64,000 bases of DNA from Arbacia lixula (GCA_963669155.1 OZ022580.1:16328797-16392796); one strand, 5' to 3'. Positions 35,400-46,507 are shown, numbered from the stretch's first letter. Program-made: numbers and translations. The notes: generated by a model from the sequence alone, not told the origin.

Positions 35400-38300
35400 G
35401 TTGATGCCTTGGAATGAACAAAATAACATAGACAACAAGTCAAGATGGCAATGCAAGCATTGGCGGCATATCGATCACATCTCTTTCACTGGACTTAGAA
35501 AGAATCATACATTTGAGTATTACACTCAAATATTGTAGTCACAAAAACAGAGAATGCAGCCAGCAGAGTACAGGGGCAATATTCATGAAAGCTAACTTTT
35601 GATGCATTTTGATGCACTTTAGTAACTTACTAGGCTTAGTAAGGTTTCATGAATATGGCCCCAGTACTTGTCTCTACCATGTACATAGCACTGAAATTAA
35701 ACAAACGAATACACAGGTAAAAAAAAAAAAAGGATTCAGCCAAAAATATCGAGGTAATTATTTTCAACTAAATCATGCAAATTGGAGCAAAAGTTTAAAT
35801 TTCAATAAAGGTCAATATTTTCCATCGAGAGAGGAAGGAGTGAAATCGTATCAGTATTTTCCTGATACATTGTAGCTTAACGTGTAGAACCAAGGATGTG
35901 TCCTGCGTAGCTACGCCTCATGCATCCGCAATAGAACTCATACTAGTACATGATACATAGCCTTCATCCTCAATTTAATACCATATCACCCATGTACTTA
36001 ACGATCATGATCAAGAACTACAGTTAGTCCGTAGGACCTGAGTATTTCCTGGTGCATATGAGAGAGTTCATGTACATGCATCCTGAAAATATAATCTATT
36101 GGCTTTCCAACACAAACATGTGTTGAGTAAGTAGAGGTCTTGTACACAAATATATTATTCATCTTAATGTGGTCCAGTACATTGGCATTGGAATGTGGTG
36201 GTACACACTCAGCCACATGCAGCCATACTAACCTTGAATATCATTACTATGTACATAGCATCCATTGGCATTGCTACTCACAGCAGGAGATCGAGTTAAT
36301 CATTCATTATAAATAAACACATGCTGTTAATTCCAGACTTATCATACGATCTCAATTAATTAATTGCCCAACTTGACCGCTGATAAACCGCAGTCAAATA
36401 GATGTCAACTTTAGAATGGCAGTCCAATGTATCTCCGTAGGTAGTCTTCACTTCAGACAGTGTTATATTGGAATTTCTTTCATTTGTGGCTACACATTGC
36501 ACTGTAAAATAGTAAATGATCCACTCTAAAGTGAGTTATACAGAGTACATGTATTAGGCCTATGTAAAAAAGAAAATATGGCAAACGACCGCAATAGATT
36601 ACCGTACTAGATCATAAGTCTGCGCTTTATTCAATATGAAATTTGTCGTGCCACAACTGTCATATAAACACATGTTATTATCTAGTCGCCTTGCACAGTT
36701 CATGATCGCATACGTCATACTTGTCTACTCCCCCCCCCCCCCCCCTTCCCTCTCCCCCGGCCGCAATGGGGACAAAACAGTTACTTCTTTGGAAAGATAG
36801 TGATCGTTAATTCTTTATAGCCTGGTTTATGTAGACAGGTTTGACCGTGCCTGCAATACATGTATTACCTTCACTGTAGTATGATCACTATGGCTGCTCA
36901 ATTATCAATGTAAAAACATCATATCAAAACTGTAACAAAATTTCACCCCACAGGTCTGTACTCGTAGACTACGTAAACGCACATCATTGGTAGGCCTACA
37001 CTGTATGATGTATGTTTTGTTCCACTGTGGTAGTTTCCCAGTGACCAATCAGAACTCTCGATCAAACATCTGCATTCAATCATGTATATATAGTTGGAAT
37101 ACCATCTGGGCTACTACATGCATTTCTCATTTGACCGATTCCCGATTTATTTTCTATTAAGAACCGATCTACATTAATATTAATGTGTGTATATTTCCTT
37201 GTTGCTGTATGCCGAAGATTTTATACATGTCTTTAGCAAAGTTGCTTTACATCTGTAAAAGAAATACATTGCAACATTAATGTGCATGTGACTATATTTG
37301 TATGAAGAAATGACAACATAGAGCATGAGTCATGTTACAAGTCAGAAGATAATGTAATTTCATTTTTATTGAGTAAACCTGTTTTGCTGATCTGGGTAAA
37401 TCTTGAATGTAATATAGCCAAATCTGCTTAGAAAGAAGAAAGACTATAACCTGAATTTCTTCGTAGAAGTTTCCATGAAATTGCACCTGTCTGTAAAGAC
37501 CACCCGTCCATACAGACTATGTGTTTACTTGCGTATTAAAGTTACTGTAGACGGATCTGATTGTACATGTATCATCCCACTAGTTTATCGCAAGTGTGGT
37601 TCTACCGCGTCACGTTTGAACGCACGCCATGCATTTTCGGTACAGTAGTTTTGTATACCGTTTATCGTTATTGTACTTGTATTTTGTTGCAAAAATCTCA
37701 TTAAACAGTATCCAGATTCTATGAAATCTTAAGTAATCCTTGGCACCTATGTGTGTATCTGGATAAGTAGGTATTCTTATGCAAATGAAATCAGGTATTG
37801 TATACATCAGAGACAAATTTACAAATAAAGAACATATTATCTGTAAACAGTCTTCAAATTTTATTATTTTGTCACTTGCATATTGATTGAGTTCAATATA
37901 TGGCCAATCTGCACAAGCACGCTGAAACTAGCTTGAGCAGTATCGTTTAAATTGAAGATGTCATTGGAAATGAAAAGTTTCAAGACATGTTCAGGTGAGT
38001 AGGGTAGCCATAACCATGTACAGTATTGAACTTAGTTAACATTCAAGTAACAGAATACATAATGAATTTCATAGATTGTTTAGAGTTAACATATTTTTTC
38101 TTGCATTTTATAGGCCTCTCTGATATAAGTTGTACTTGAAATACATGTAAATGTGTAAAGAAACAGTAGAGGTACAGATAGAGGACTGTTATCATGCCAG
38201 AGTCATTCTGCTGTGACCATTGGCCTATTCTTTGTTCTTGATATCAAAATGATCAAATCACAAAATTTCCTGCCCCATACAGGTTTCCTTTATCTCTATT

Positions 38301-40050
38301 TTTATGTCTACCTTTAACTTTCACATGAGTAAATGTGTATAAATATGATACTTAAAAACTAAATGCATGTATAAAGCAGTCAAACACTATGCAGGACAAA
38401 GAAACACACGTTATCAGCAATCAATCAATCATATTACACATAAATCGTGCTTATTATCACATTTGTAATTGTTTACATAACTATTCAGAGCTTGTATAAA
38501 GCATGTGTACAGGACATGAACATACAATGTTTGTTTTTAAGAAGTATTTACATGTAAGAACAGTACATGCAAATAACCAATTTGGATTATTGTGCATGAC
38601 TATGTGTCAAATCAGTACTAAAGACATCAGTACAAAGTCTCTACATTTAACGTTTCTAGTAAGATACAATCGTAAGAGCATCTTAGCATTCTAAGTTGGA
38701 CGCATTTTGTTTCCATCTTTATTATGAACTGTAGAGTGTGTATTCCTAGAGCAAAAACAGCACATTGTACTACAGTGTGTACATTTAATACTGCTAATTA
38801 AACTGCAATGTATATTACAATTCAGGATGAGTGTTTCTTCAGATTCAATAGTCATATCCAGAATGACATAAATGGTGATGTTGCTGCGTCACAGATTATG
38901 AAACCCGTTGACCTGTTGTTTGACATTTTGGGAGCCAGTAAACACATAGGAGTAAATACGTGTACAGCATAGAAAGAAGATCCCAAAATCAAATTTGTTC
39001 AAGCTTTGTTTGGGGAAATATAAATTCCGAGAGTAAATTATTTTGATAATATATGTATTTGAATAAAACATATATTCAATAATTCATATTTCACATGAAT
39101 CAATATATTGTTTTCATTACATTTTTATACCAAATGCGTAAATCCATTTCAACTAGCAGTAGTTTGCTGTGAAATGACTATAGAGTGTGAGAACAACAGT
39201 TTCATGTCAATTATAAATGTGACAATACTTTCAACAATGTCTGAGGTGAACATCTCCCTGTAATATTATGCAAATCCATATATTCTTTTTCACAGCAGCA
39301 CTAGAGTGTTAATTTTAAATTGAAGTAATTTAAATGAAAATGTATGAACAATTTAATAAACAAGCGCAAACAATTAATCTTGGGACTTTTTGTATTTTTT
39401 GTTCAATTTTAGTGCTTGTGTGTATGCCTACAGTGTAAGAGTAAAACAGACAGACAATGCATGTTTTCTCTTGTGTACTCTGTAAAGCTCAATGCTACAT
39501 TCACATGGAAGTGTACCTGCATGCCTACAGTAATGGTTACATTTCTGTTACATTTACTGTAATATTTGCATAAACCTCTTAAATTCCAATTATTATTTTT
39601 TAGTCTCTCAAATAAACAAGCCAATAATAATAAAATATCAAAGAAATGTATTGATTTACACTTTATAAGATTTTGTACGTTTCAGAAAATTTGCCCTGTA
39701 CAAATCTGTCACAGCACGTTGGTAACGGGACAGGTGAGTTTGTAACACACTCGTTTGTCCCGTTTCCACTGCGATATGGCAAATATGTACAGGTTTAGTA
39801 TAGAAATATATAATAATGAACATTCAGAGCAGGATTTTAGCTGAAACTATTTTGGAGGACATTAATTCAACACTTTGTAAGATTTTGGTGGTGCAAGGTG
39901 GTCATAATTTCAAATGATTCAGTTGTGCCCAAAAAATATCCCTTTACTGTAGACAGACCCAAATGGTGGCTTGCTGCCAAAATTTTTTGCAATGGAAATA
40001 TGTTGGGTTACACAAACTGCCATTCCCGCGCCCTGGTAAAATGTTGGACC
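35400..40050. other. AT-rich intergenic stretch without a recognisable gene
   Basis: Many stops in all frames. The longest open frame with any character (35998-36216, minus, 72 codons) has no family resemblance. Frequent TACATG and CATGTA strings give it a UTR-like look. A poly-C run is at about 36729-36746. Confidence 0.5.
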
Positions 40051-40059
40051 ACCCTGATA

Positions 40060-40262
40060 AATTATATAACAGTCCCACAGCTACAAGGAGGTTTCCCTTG
40101 ATCCAAAGCAACATATTTTTCAATTCATGGGGAGACCTATGCCCAGTGGTCCACCTTATATTAGATGCTTTCTTGGGAAGTATCCACCACTAAAAAGAGG
40201 TTTCCCTCGAATCAGAGGGCGTGTTTTTCAGTTTATGGTGAGAAATATGCACAGTGGTCCGT
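40060..40262 (-). repeat. Degenerate copies of the last exon of the 46520-57583 gene, left of the DIRS element
   Basis: Read on the minus strand, two units of about 100-120 bp resemble the NPHHELKNMLFD-coding part of the true last exon (46520-46680). One retains SPHELKNMLL and the other SHHKLKNTP. Frames are broken by stops. Confidence 0.6.
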
Positions 40263-40295
40263 CCCATAGAGGATAATAATAATACTAATAATAAT

Positions 40296-40605
40296 AGAGA
40301 ATTAAATGAAAAACATTGAAATTTAATTTGTATTTTATGAGTAATGGGAGGATAGAGAATTCAGCCATTGGCTGCGCATTAGCCATTGGCTGAATTGCGT
40401 AATATGAGAGGCCGTTCCGCGCGCAATCGCCATCTTTAAAAGCTGATGACTACTGTGAAAAATTATTTCGAGATAAAATAGATCTTGTATAAGCCACATT
40501 TAAGGCTGTTCAGAGTAAGGGAGGGAGCGGAGGGTGCTGAATTCTCTATCCTCCCATTACTCATAAAATACAAATTAAATTTCAATGTTTTTCATTTAAT
40601 TCTCT
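40296..40605. mobile_element. Perfect-armed palindrome abutting the DIRS element, carrying DIRS 5'-end sequence
   Basis: Arms 40296-40365 and 40536-40605 are perfect 70-bp inverted repeats. The centre (about 40352-40433) matches the reverse complement of the DIRS 5' end at 45149-45230, including 28 bp beyond the DIRS inverted repeat (GAGGCCGTTCCGCGCGCAAT). It then has ATGACTACTGTGAAAA, the complement of DIRS 3'-end sequence at 40694-40709. It is either a non-autonomous DIRS derivative or a rearranged terminal/internal complementary region. Confidence 0.75.
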
Positions 40606-40682
40606 ATTTTATCTCGTAATGTACGGTAGAGAATTCAGCCATTGGCTGCGCATTAGCCATTGGCTGAATTGCGTAATATGAG
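40606..40682. repeat. DIRS terminal inverted repeat (3' side)
   Basis: Pairs with 45173-45251. It contains two AGCCATTGGCT blocks, which are CCAAT boxes on the other strand. Confidence 0.85.
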
Positions 40683-40760
40683 ACTTCAAAGATTTTCACA
40701 GTAGTCATTTTCCACAGAAGTATATTGTCAGAGAAAGTTTTTGGGCAACTGTACCTATGT

Positions 40761-41771
40761 TTACAGGACTGAATCTTGTCCCTTCCTAGAGGTTTGTTGT
40801 CCCAGAACTGCTTGTCCAAAAGATGTTGCCTGGGACGCCGGTTTCAGGTAAAAATTCCTGAACGTGGATTCATTTTTCCACCCAGCATGTTTGAGAATGT
40901 CTGCTATTGGAAAGTGATTCCTCTTGGCAGATGAGGTTGCCGCCGATCTCGTTGAATGTGCTTTGAAGAGATCGGTGTCGATACCTGATGCTCTCAACAC
41001 AGTTTTTATCCATCGAGCGATGGTTTGCTTTGATGCCTTCCCATGGGGTTGCTTGTAGGTGACAAATAGTGCGTTCACCTCCTTCCTCAATGTGCTTGTT
41101 CTGTTAATGTATTCTTTAACATAGTGTACAACACAGAGTTTCTTATCCTCGGGAAAGGCTTTCAGTGTTACTTTCACTCCCACATTCCCAGGTTGACTCT
41201 GCTTTATCAAATCAGCCACTGCTATTTCCACACAATCTTTGGACACCTTCACATTGTCAAGGGTTAGGTATGAAAGTGTTTGCACTCTTTGGGCAGAAGT
41301 CAACGCTAGTAAAAAACATACTTTGTGTGTCAGTTGACACAGCGAAATCTTATGAGCTGGAGTTACTTGTCTGAGGTAGCTCAGCACCTTGCCCACATCC
41401 CATATGAAGCTGTATCGCGGAGTGGGTGGTCGGAGATTAAAGATGCCCCTGAAGTACCGGCAAATCCAAGGGTGTGTAGAAATGGTGTATTTCTCGTCCC
41501 GTAGAAGAACAACTGATGCTAGTGCGCTCCTTGATGTATTCAAGGTGCTGTAGCTTGCTCCACTTTTGTACATAGAATTAAAGAACGCAAACAAATTTCC
41601 CACCTTCGTATGGGTCCAACATAAGTGACGCTCATGACAAAACCTTTGCCACTTCCTAATATACACCATATACTGCTCCTTGGTGGATTTCCTCCAAGAC
41701 GCTGCCATTATATCAGCAGTCTCCTCCGTCATTCCTTGAGCTATGAAATGTTTGCTCCAACCCTGCAACAT
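40761..41771 (-). CDS. DIRS tyrosine recombinase (336 aa)
   Basis: This is the phage-integrase-type recombinase that integrates the circular DNA intermediate. The N-terminal half is helical, with the SAM-like core-binding pattern (STKEQYMVYIRKWQRFCHER; NTSRSALASVVLL). The catalytic domain shows the tetrad: first Arg in SAQRVQTLSYL, HSTR for the H-x-x-R box, HAGW, and the nucleophile Tyr in FRNFYLKP. The length is normal for the family. The ORF starts inside the RT ORF and ends about 80 bp before the 3' inverted repeat, leaving little untranslated sequence. Nothing suggests inactivation. Confidence 0.94.
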   Translation of the reverse strand: MLQGWSKHFIAQGMTEETADIMAASWRKSTKEQYMVYIRKWQRFCHERHLCWTHTKVGNLFAFFNSMYKSGASYSTLNTSRSALASVVLLRDEKYTISTHPWICRYFRGIFNLRPPTPRYSFIWDVGKVLSYLRQVTPAHKISLCQLTHKVCFLLALTSAQRVQTLSYLTLDNVKVSKDCVEIAVADLIKQSQPGNVGVKVTLKAFPEDKKLCVVHYVKEYINRTSTLRKEVNALFVTYKQPHGKASKQTIARWIKTVLRASGIDTDLFKAHSTRSAATSSAKRNHFPIADILKHAGWKNESTFRNFYLKPASQATSFGQAVLGQQTSRKGQDSVL

Positions 41772-43801
41772 AAGAGGGAGAGATGGGTAAGTGGATGGGG
41801 TCTACCTGTAATGGGTTGGGTTAACAACTGGTGTTTTCGCAATACCCAGGGCTCCTCCAATAGCATGTTACGTAGTACGGTATACCAGGGCTGTGTTGGC
41901 CAATTTGGCACTATCAAAATCCCCCTAGCGCCATCTTGTCTGATTTTTTGGAGACACTTTGCAACCAAGCTAAAAGGGGGAAACGCATAAAATACTAGGG
42001 GTCCCCAGTCAATAGTGAATGCGTCTACTGCCCATGCCCCTGGATCTGGTCTCCAGGAGACGTATGTTGGGAGCTGGGCATTCAGTCTGGTGGCAAATAG
42101 GTCTACGTTTGGTAACCCATACCTCTGCACTATCTCCTTGAATATTGTCTTGTCTAGCATCCATTCTATATTGTCATTGAATTTCCTTGACATCGTATCA
42201 GCTTCTGTGTTCTTAGAGCCCGCTAAGTGAGATGCTGTTATCCAAATTTGTCGTCTACTGCACCAATCCCAAATTTGCAACGCCATTTCGTTACATGCTT
42301 CAGACTTGACGCCGCCCATGTTATTCAAGTATGTCACCGCTGTGGTGTTGTCTAATCTCAACAATATATGTGCATCTCTGACATTTGAACAGAAGCTTTT
42401 GAGTCCCAAACCGGCTGCTAGCATTTCCAGATAGTTTATTTCATTACCTGCTGCTCTTGCTAATTCTTGAGCATTCCATCTACCCCCCGTCTTGGATTGC
42501 AGGTCTGTGGCACCCCAACCTTGTCCACTAGCATCTGTTCTTATTTCTTTTGATACTTTCCCTGGGTACAGGGGTTTAGACACGAGATGTGCATGGGATG
42601 ACCACCAAACTAGTTCCGCCTTGGCTCTATTTGATAGGCTCATATGTCTATCGAAATGTCCTTTCTGTTTTCTCAGGGCTCTGATTTTTTCCCTTTCCAG
42701 CTGCCTGTAATGCAAGGGGCCGTACTGAGATGCTGGTAAGGCAGCCACAATCTTCCCAATGACTTTAGCTACCTCCCGGATACTAGGTTTGTTATTAGCA
42801 AGTAAGGATCGACATGCATCTTGAATGTCATTGCTTTTACTGGCTGGGAGGGTGATTCTCATTTCAGATGTATTTAAATGGAAACCCAGAAATTCAATCT
42901 CACGGGATGGTTCAAGTACCGATTTCTCTGAGTGAATAATGAACCCTAGACTAGTCAAAAGGTCAGTGGTGGCTTGCACTGCTGAGCGAGTGTCTGCTAT
43001 ATTGTTCCCAATTATCAGTGTGTCGTCCAAGTACGACAAAACTGTGTGCCCCTGTTGTCTTAGTAAGGCAAGCACTGGTTTCAGTATTTTGGTGAACAGT
43101 CTTGGGGCGGAAGATAAGCCATTGGGCAAAGCTTTGAACTGCCACAATTGGTTTCTCCATACGAAGCGGAGATATTTACGAGACTCTAAGTGAATGGGAA
43201 TTGTGTAGTATGCATCACGGAGGTCTACTGAAGCCATATAACATCCTTTTGAGAGGAGTAGAATACCAGATTGAATATTATCCATTTTAAAGTGTTGGTA
43301 CTGAACACTTTTGTTGAGTTCGGACAGGTCAAGAATTAATCGGACTCCTCCGTTCTTTTTTGGTCTCGTGAAAACCTCTGAAATGAATTCCCCTTCTTCC
43401 TGGGCACATTTTTCAATGACCTGTTTTTCTTCCAGAACAAGAATCTCATGGTCAATCTTGGCTGTTTCTTCAGCATTCCGCTTGTAAGAACGCAGAGGTT
43501 TTTCTCGAGAAGGGGGAAATTTTTCTGGGTCAAATTCTATTATATAGCCATGAACTGCTTGAATAATGTGTGAGTCTCTCGTGATATTTTCCCAAGCAGG
43601 GAAAAGTGGCTTCAGACGACCTCCGACGACAGCTGGTGTTGTAACTAGATCGTTATCCATGTTGTGTTCATAGTCACCTACCTGTTCTATTTCCTCCCCT
43701 GGTTTTGGCTCTGCCTGTGGTAGGTTGGCTGCTTGTTGCCACCCTCCCTTGCTGCTGTCGGTGTGTAAGTGTGAGGAGGATCTCGAGGTCTCCCCCTCCA
43801 A
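41741..43801 (-). CDS. DIRS reverse transcriptase / RNase H ORF (686 aa)
   Basis: The RT spans roughly residues 130-310: RPKKNGGVRLILDLSELNK, then MASVDLRDAYYTIPI, ALPNGLSSAPRLFTK, and the catalytic YLDD with SLGFIIHSEKS and EFLGF after it. RNase H follows at about 420-545 (RTDASGQGWGA, then NYLEMLAAGL, RLDNTTAVTYLN and AGSKNTEADTMSR). The C-terminal segment DLFATRLNAQLPTYVSW and FYAFPPFSL is the conserved tail seen after RNase H in tyrosine-recombinase retroelements. The first ATG lies inside the gag-like ORF; translation may instead use frameshift or re-initiation. It overlaps the recombinase ORF by 31 nt. All motifs are intact. Confidence 0.95.
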   Translation of the reverse strand: MEGETSRSSSHLHTDSSKGGWQQAANLPQAEPKPGEEIEQVGDYEHNMDNDLVTTPAVVGGRLKPLFPAWENITRDSHIIQAVHGYIIEFDPEKFPPSREKPLRSYKRNAEETAKIDHEILVLEEKQVIEKCAQEEGEFISEVFTRPKKNGGVRLILDLSELNKSVQYQHFKMDNIQSGILLLSKGCYMASVDLRDAYYTIPIHLESRKYLRFVWRNQLWQFKALPNGLSSAPRLFTKILKPVLALLRQQGHTVLSYLDDTLIIGNNIADTRSAVQATTDLLTSLGFIIHSEKSVLEPSREIEFLGFHLNTSEMRITLPASKSNDIQDACRSLLANNKPSIREVAKVIGKIVAALPASQYGPLHYRQLEREKIRALRKQKGHFDRHMSLSNRAKAELVWWSSHAHLVSKPLYPGKVSKEIRTDASGQGWGATDLQSKTGGRWNAQELARAAGNEINYLEMLAAGLGLKSFCSNVRDAHILLRLDNTTAVTYLNNMGGVKSEACNEMALQIWDWCSRRQIWITASHLAGSKNTEADTMSRKFNDNIEWMLDKTIFKEIVQRYGLPNVDLFATRLNAQLPTYVSWRPDPGAWAVDAFTIDWGPLVFYAFPPFSLVAKCLQKIRQDGARGILIVPNWPTQPWYTVLRNMLLEEPWVLRKHQLLTQPITGRPHPLTHLSLLCCRVGANIS

Positions 43802-45036
43802 GCCTTCCCTAAAAAAGGCTGTGCAGGTGAACCGGCCATGGGGTTGGAATTTGATGTTCGGCGGTCATAACCCCTCCCCGACGGGCGGGTGAACCCAGTC
43901 GACGTGTATTGACGGCGAGATGTCACATCCGGTTTCTTGTACGGCTGGAACCGTGATTGCTCTCGTGTGAAGCGTGATTTCATCATGCCTGACATTGTTT
44001 TCCTTTGTTCTTGGATCTCTTTCACTTGACGCCCCAGGTCATCTCCAAACAAGTACTTTGTCACTTTGTGAGAGGGCTTGCACAGGTGGTGGAAATTTGA
44101 GTTCATGTCAGGCTTTATGCTGTCCTTTCTCATGCAGTTGAGGGAGAAGTTTGCATCGCAGAGAAAAGCCATAGCATCCTGCTGAGCTTCAGACAAGGTT
44201 GCTGGAAGGGTACGAGCAAGTGCGTTTATTCCTTTCAAGAGGGATGATTGGATCATTTGAAGTTTCAGATCCCTGTGTCTCGTCCCCGTCGAGATGTTCT
44301 CCCAGATAGTGCTGTTCACTTTAGGGGTTTCTAGACATGTGCAATTAGATGGGCAGGGGTAGCGAGTTGCTGCTTCGTCGAGAGATTTCTGGTCAAGTTT
44401 TTGTCCCATCATATACACAATGGTGTCCGCGACATCCTCATCTAGTGGTTCTCCTATCCCGGACGGAGCCACGAATTTCTGAGCCATTCGTGGTATCTTG
44501 AATTCTGGCCGTTTGTCTTTCTCTGCCTCTTGTAGGCCTACGTCCGAAAACAAGCTGACCGCGTCATCGCGGTTTGCCGATAGGAAATCAGCCACGCTGC
44601 GATTATCCGCCAAATCTATGACGGGTGGTGAGCTGCTTCCCCTTTGTGTGTCGCAGTCGCCATAATCACTAAAACAGTCCCGCGGCGTGTTGGCATGTTG
44701 TTCTCCATGATGAGGAGTGCTCAAAGTCTCGATCATTTTTTCGAACATTGACTCGAGTTTCCCGATGCGGGACATAACCTCCGTGCTATTTTCCGCTGTA
44801 GTCACAGTCGGGTCGGGAGCGGTAGCAGCTGGTGCGGGCGGGTTCGGCTGTGCCTTCCCCGAAGCCGCGGGGCGGGATGCCTTAGGCCTCCTGCCGCTAG
44901 ACAGAGTTTTGTCTGCAGCCTTTTTCTTTGCTGCCGGAGCTGGGCTGGCCTTAGGCTCACACAGCTCGGTATCTTTATTGGCTTTTGCCTTCTCCGATTT
45001 GTCAGCTGGTTTATCCATGCTGAGAACGATAGTCAC
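43687..45036 (-). CDS. DIRS gag-like ORF1 protein (449 aa)
   Basis: First ORF of the element; ATG at 45036, preceded by the inverted repeat and a short leader. Residues 1-75 are Lys/Ala/Pro-rich and disordered. About 85-105 is a short helical stretch (MSRIGKLESMFEKMIETL). About 175-335 is the conserved-looking core (EFKIPRMAQKFVAPSGIGEP, with a CPSNCTC cluster). The last 110 residues are Arg/Gln/Gly-rich and likely bind nucleic acid. No CCHC knuckle is seen, as is usual for DIRS/Ngaro gag proteins. The 3' end overlaps the next ORF by 115 nt in a different frame. Assigned by position and composition. Confidence 0.75.
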   Translation of the reverse strand: MTIVLSMDKPADKSEKAKANKDTELCEPKASPAPAAKKKAADKTLSSGRRPKASRPAASGKAQPNPPAPAATAPDPTVTTAENSTEVMSRIGKLESMFEKMIETLSTPHHGEQHANTPRDCFSDYGDCDTQRGSSSPPVIDLADNRSVADFLSANRDDAVSLFSDVGLQEAEKDKRPEFKIPRMAQKFVAPSGIGEPLDEDVADTIVYMMGQKLDQKSLDEAATRYPCPSNCTCLETPKVNSTIWENISTGTRHRDLKLQMIQSSLLKGINALARTLPATLSEAQQDAMAFLCDANFSLNCMRKDSIKPDMNSNFHHLCKPSHKVTKYLFGDDLGRQVKEIQEQRKTMSGMMKSRFTREQSRFQPYKKPDVTSRRQYTSTGFTRPSGRGYDRRTSNSNPMAGSPAQPFLGKAWRGRPRDPPHTYTPTAAREGGNKQPTYHRQSQNQGRK

Positions 45037-45172
45037 GCTTGTAAGAGAGCACGAATTCAGTTCCGTATTTCCGCAGATTTCGATGATATTTTCCGATTTT
45101 TCGGTCAGATAAAAATCGCTTCGCGATCGAACATTGCGCTGGAACGAAGATGGCGATTGCGCGCGGAACGGC

Positions 45173-45251
45173 CTCTCATATTACGCAATTCAGCCAATGG
45201 CTAATGCGCAGCCAATGGCTGAATTCTCTACCGTACATTACGAGATAAAAT
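45173..45251. repeat. DIRS terminal inverted repeat (5' side) with paired CCAAT boxes
   Basis: Two CAGCCAATGGCT blocks, each a full NF-Y-type CCAAT box, lie about 140-180 bp upstream of the first ORF on the minus strand. They plausibly drive element transcription. Confidence 0.8.
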
Positions 45252-45490
45252 GAGCTTTTATATAGCGCTTAATACAAAGCAGTTTCTATGCACTTTACAA
45301 TGTAAAGATAAAATAAATAAAACAAGTACAAGATAACAGGTAAATAAATATCAATCGTATACAATTAAATAACAATCATATATCAGCTCAATCAATGGAA
45401 TAGAAGATAATCAATATTAAGAGTTAATGAAATATCAATCACACAACAAGAAATGAATAATACTAAATATGTTACTCATTGCGGATAAAT

Positions 45491-45539
45491 GGCTACTGAT
45501 AATCGTTTATCATTGCGAGACAAACGATTATCAGTAGCC
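45491..45539. repeat. Perfect hairpin, stem GGCTACTGATAATCGTTT
   Basis: An 18-bp perfect stem around CATTGCGAGA-type loop sequence. The flank plus left arm (ATGTTACTCATTGCGGATAA onward) recurs nearly base for base at 47304-47360, where the right arm is missing. Confidence 0.8.
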
Positions 45540-45634
45540 AAGAAATGAATAAACAAAATAGCAAGAGAACTGGTCAGTGCAACAGCTTACTTGTTTTGTT
45601 GAGTGAAAAGATGGGTTTTGAGTCGATTTTTGAT

Positions 45635-45945
45635 TTTTTGGATGCTGTGGAAGACCATCTCTTGAAAGTACATCACTTGAACAGAACATACCACGACGTA
45701 GAGGTTTCCCTCAAAATCAAATAGCGAGTTTCTTAGTTCATGATGAGGATTAGGCACAGTGGTACAGCTCAGTGGCGATGCTAGAAAAGACCCTCTCTTG
45801 TAAAGTACATGTCTTCTTGAACAGAGTCCCAAAGCTATGAGGAGGTTCCAGTCAAATCAAAGAGCACATTCTTCAGATCATCCTGAAGTTAAGGCACAGT
45901 GGTTCATTCTGTATTGGATGCTGGCAAAGAGCCTGTCTTGTACAG
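45635..45945 (-). repeat. Tandem degenerate copies of the last exon of the 46520-57583 gene
   Basis: At least two full units (about 45696-45818 and 45825-45945) and one partial, period about 120-130 bp, in the same orientation as the true last exon. One keeps an open frame with TTVPNPHHELRNSLFDF; the other reads DLKNVLFDLTGTSS before the same stop. Confidence 0.7.
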
Positions 45946-45946
45946 A

Positions 45947-46507
45947 AGGGCCATTTTCATTCTCAAAACATCGCGTTATTTGACAATCGTGTCCTCATCA
46001 CCAAAAACTCGGGATGTTCGCCCAGCATGCTCGATCGAGTATTTCCAGCACGTAATTTGTTTCGCTCGAAGTGGGATGTAAACATACAACGAACTTGAAT
46101 CGCTTGGTCTATTTTCATGTACGTTTGTACTGATGTATGGTACAGTATACAGTATGTAGTGCAGCGCAGCTGCAGTCCATACAGTTTTGCTTTGACATTG
46201 ATAGATAAATAGATCAATACACAGTAGAAGGAGTACTAGTATGACGCTTTTTGTACTGTACGTAGTACTACAGCATCTAGCAGCTAGCTCGATCACGTGC
46301 TTTTGGAATAGCGGATGCTGGAAGTCACGTGAGTAAAATCACGATTTTTCTGCTGTGAGCGTTCTCATAACATGAAATCACGATATTAGAAAAATCGCCC
46401 TCTGAGTTGCGATTTTTCATGCGATGTTTCAGACGGCTTTTGGAACGTGTGCTAGGCAGCTTTCACCCTAACTTCGCAATTTTTTAAAGCCCAATGAGAA
46501 TGGCCCT
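45947..46507. mobile_element. Candidate terminal-inverted-repeat insertion within the last-exon array
   Basis: Left AGGGCCATTTTCATTCTC and right GAGAATGGCCCT are inverted with a 6-bp offset. The insert separates two adjacent last-exon copies. It contains several AAATCACGATTTTTC-type inverted motifs and no gene. Confidence 0.5.

Larger units (their letters stand above)
40606..45251 (-). mobile_element. DIRS-like tyrosine-recombinase retrotransposon, apparently intact
   Basis: About 4.65 kb bounded by inverted repeats (40606-40682 and 45173-45251) that begin ATTTTATCTCGTAATG. It carries three overlapping minus-strand ORFs in the order gag-like, RT/RNase H, tyrosine recombinase. Elements of this class replicate through a circular DNA and integrate by recombinase rather than by a DDE integrase, which fits the lack of a target-site duplication here. 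Key catalytic motifs of RT and recombinase are present and no frame is broken, so it may be young. No methyltransferase domain was recognised, a point shared with Ngaro-type elements; the inverted (not split direct) termini favour DIRS. Confidence 0.9.

Noticed and set aside
35998..36216. 72-codon minus-strand frame with balanced composition
   Set aside because: No family resemblance, neighbouring exons or splice logic; chance in AT-rich DNA is the simpler reading.
41165..44717. Plus-strand frames across the DIRS element
   Set aside because: Antisense shadows of the minus-strand gag, RT and recombinase ORFs.
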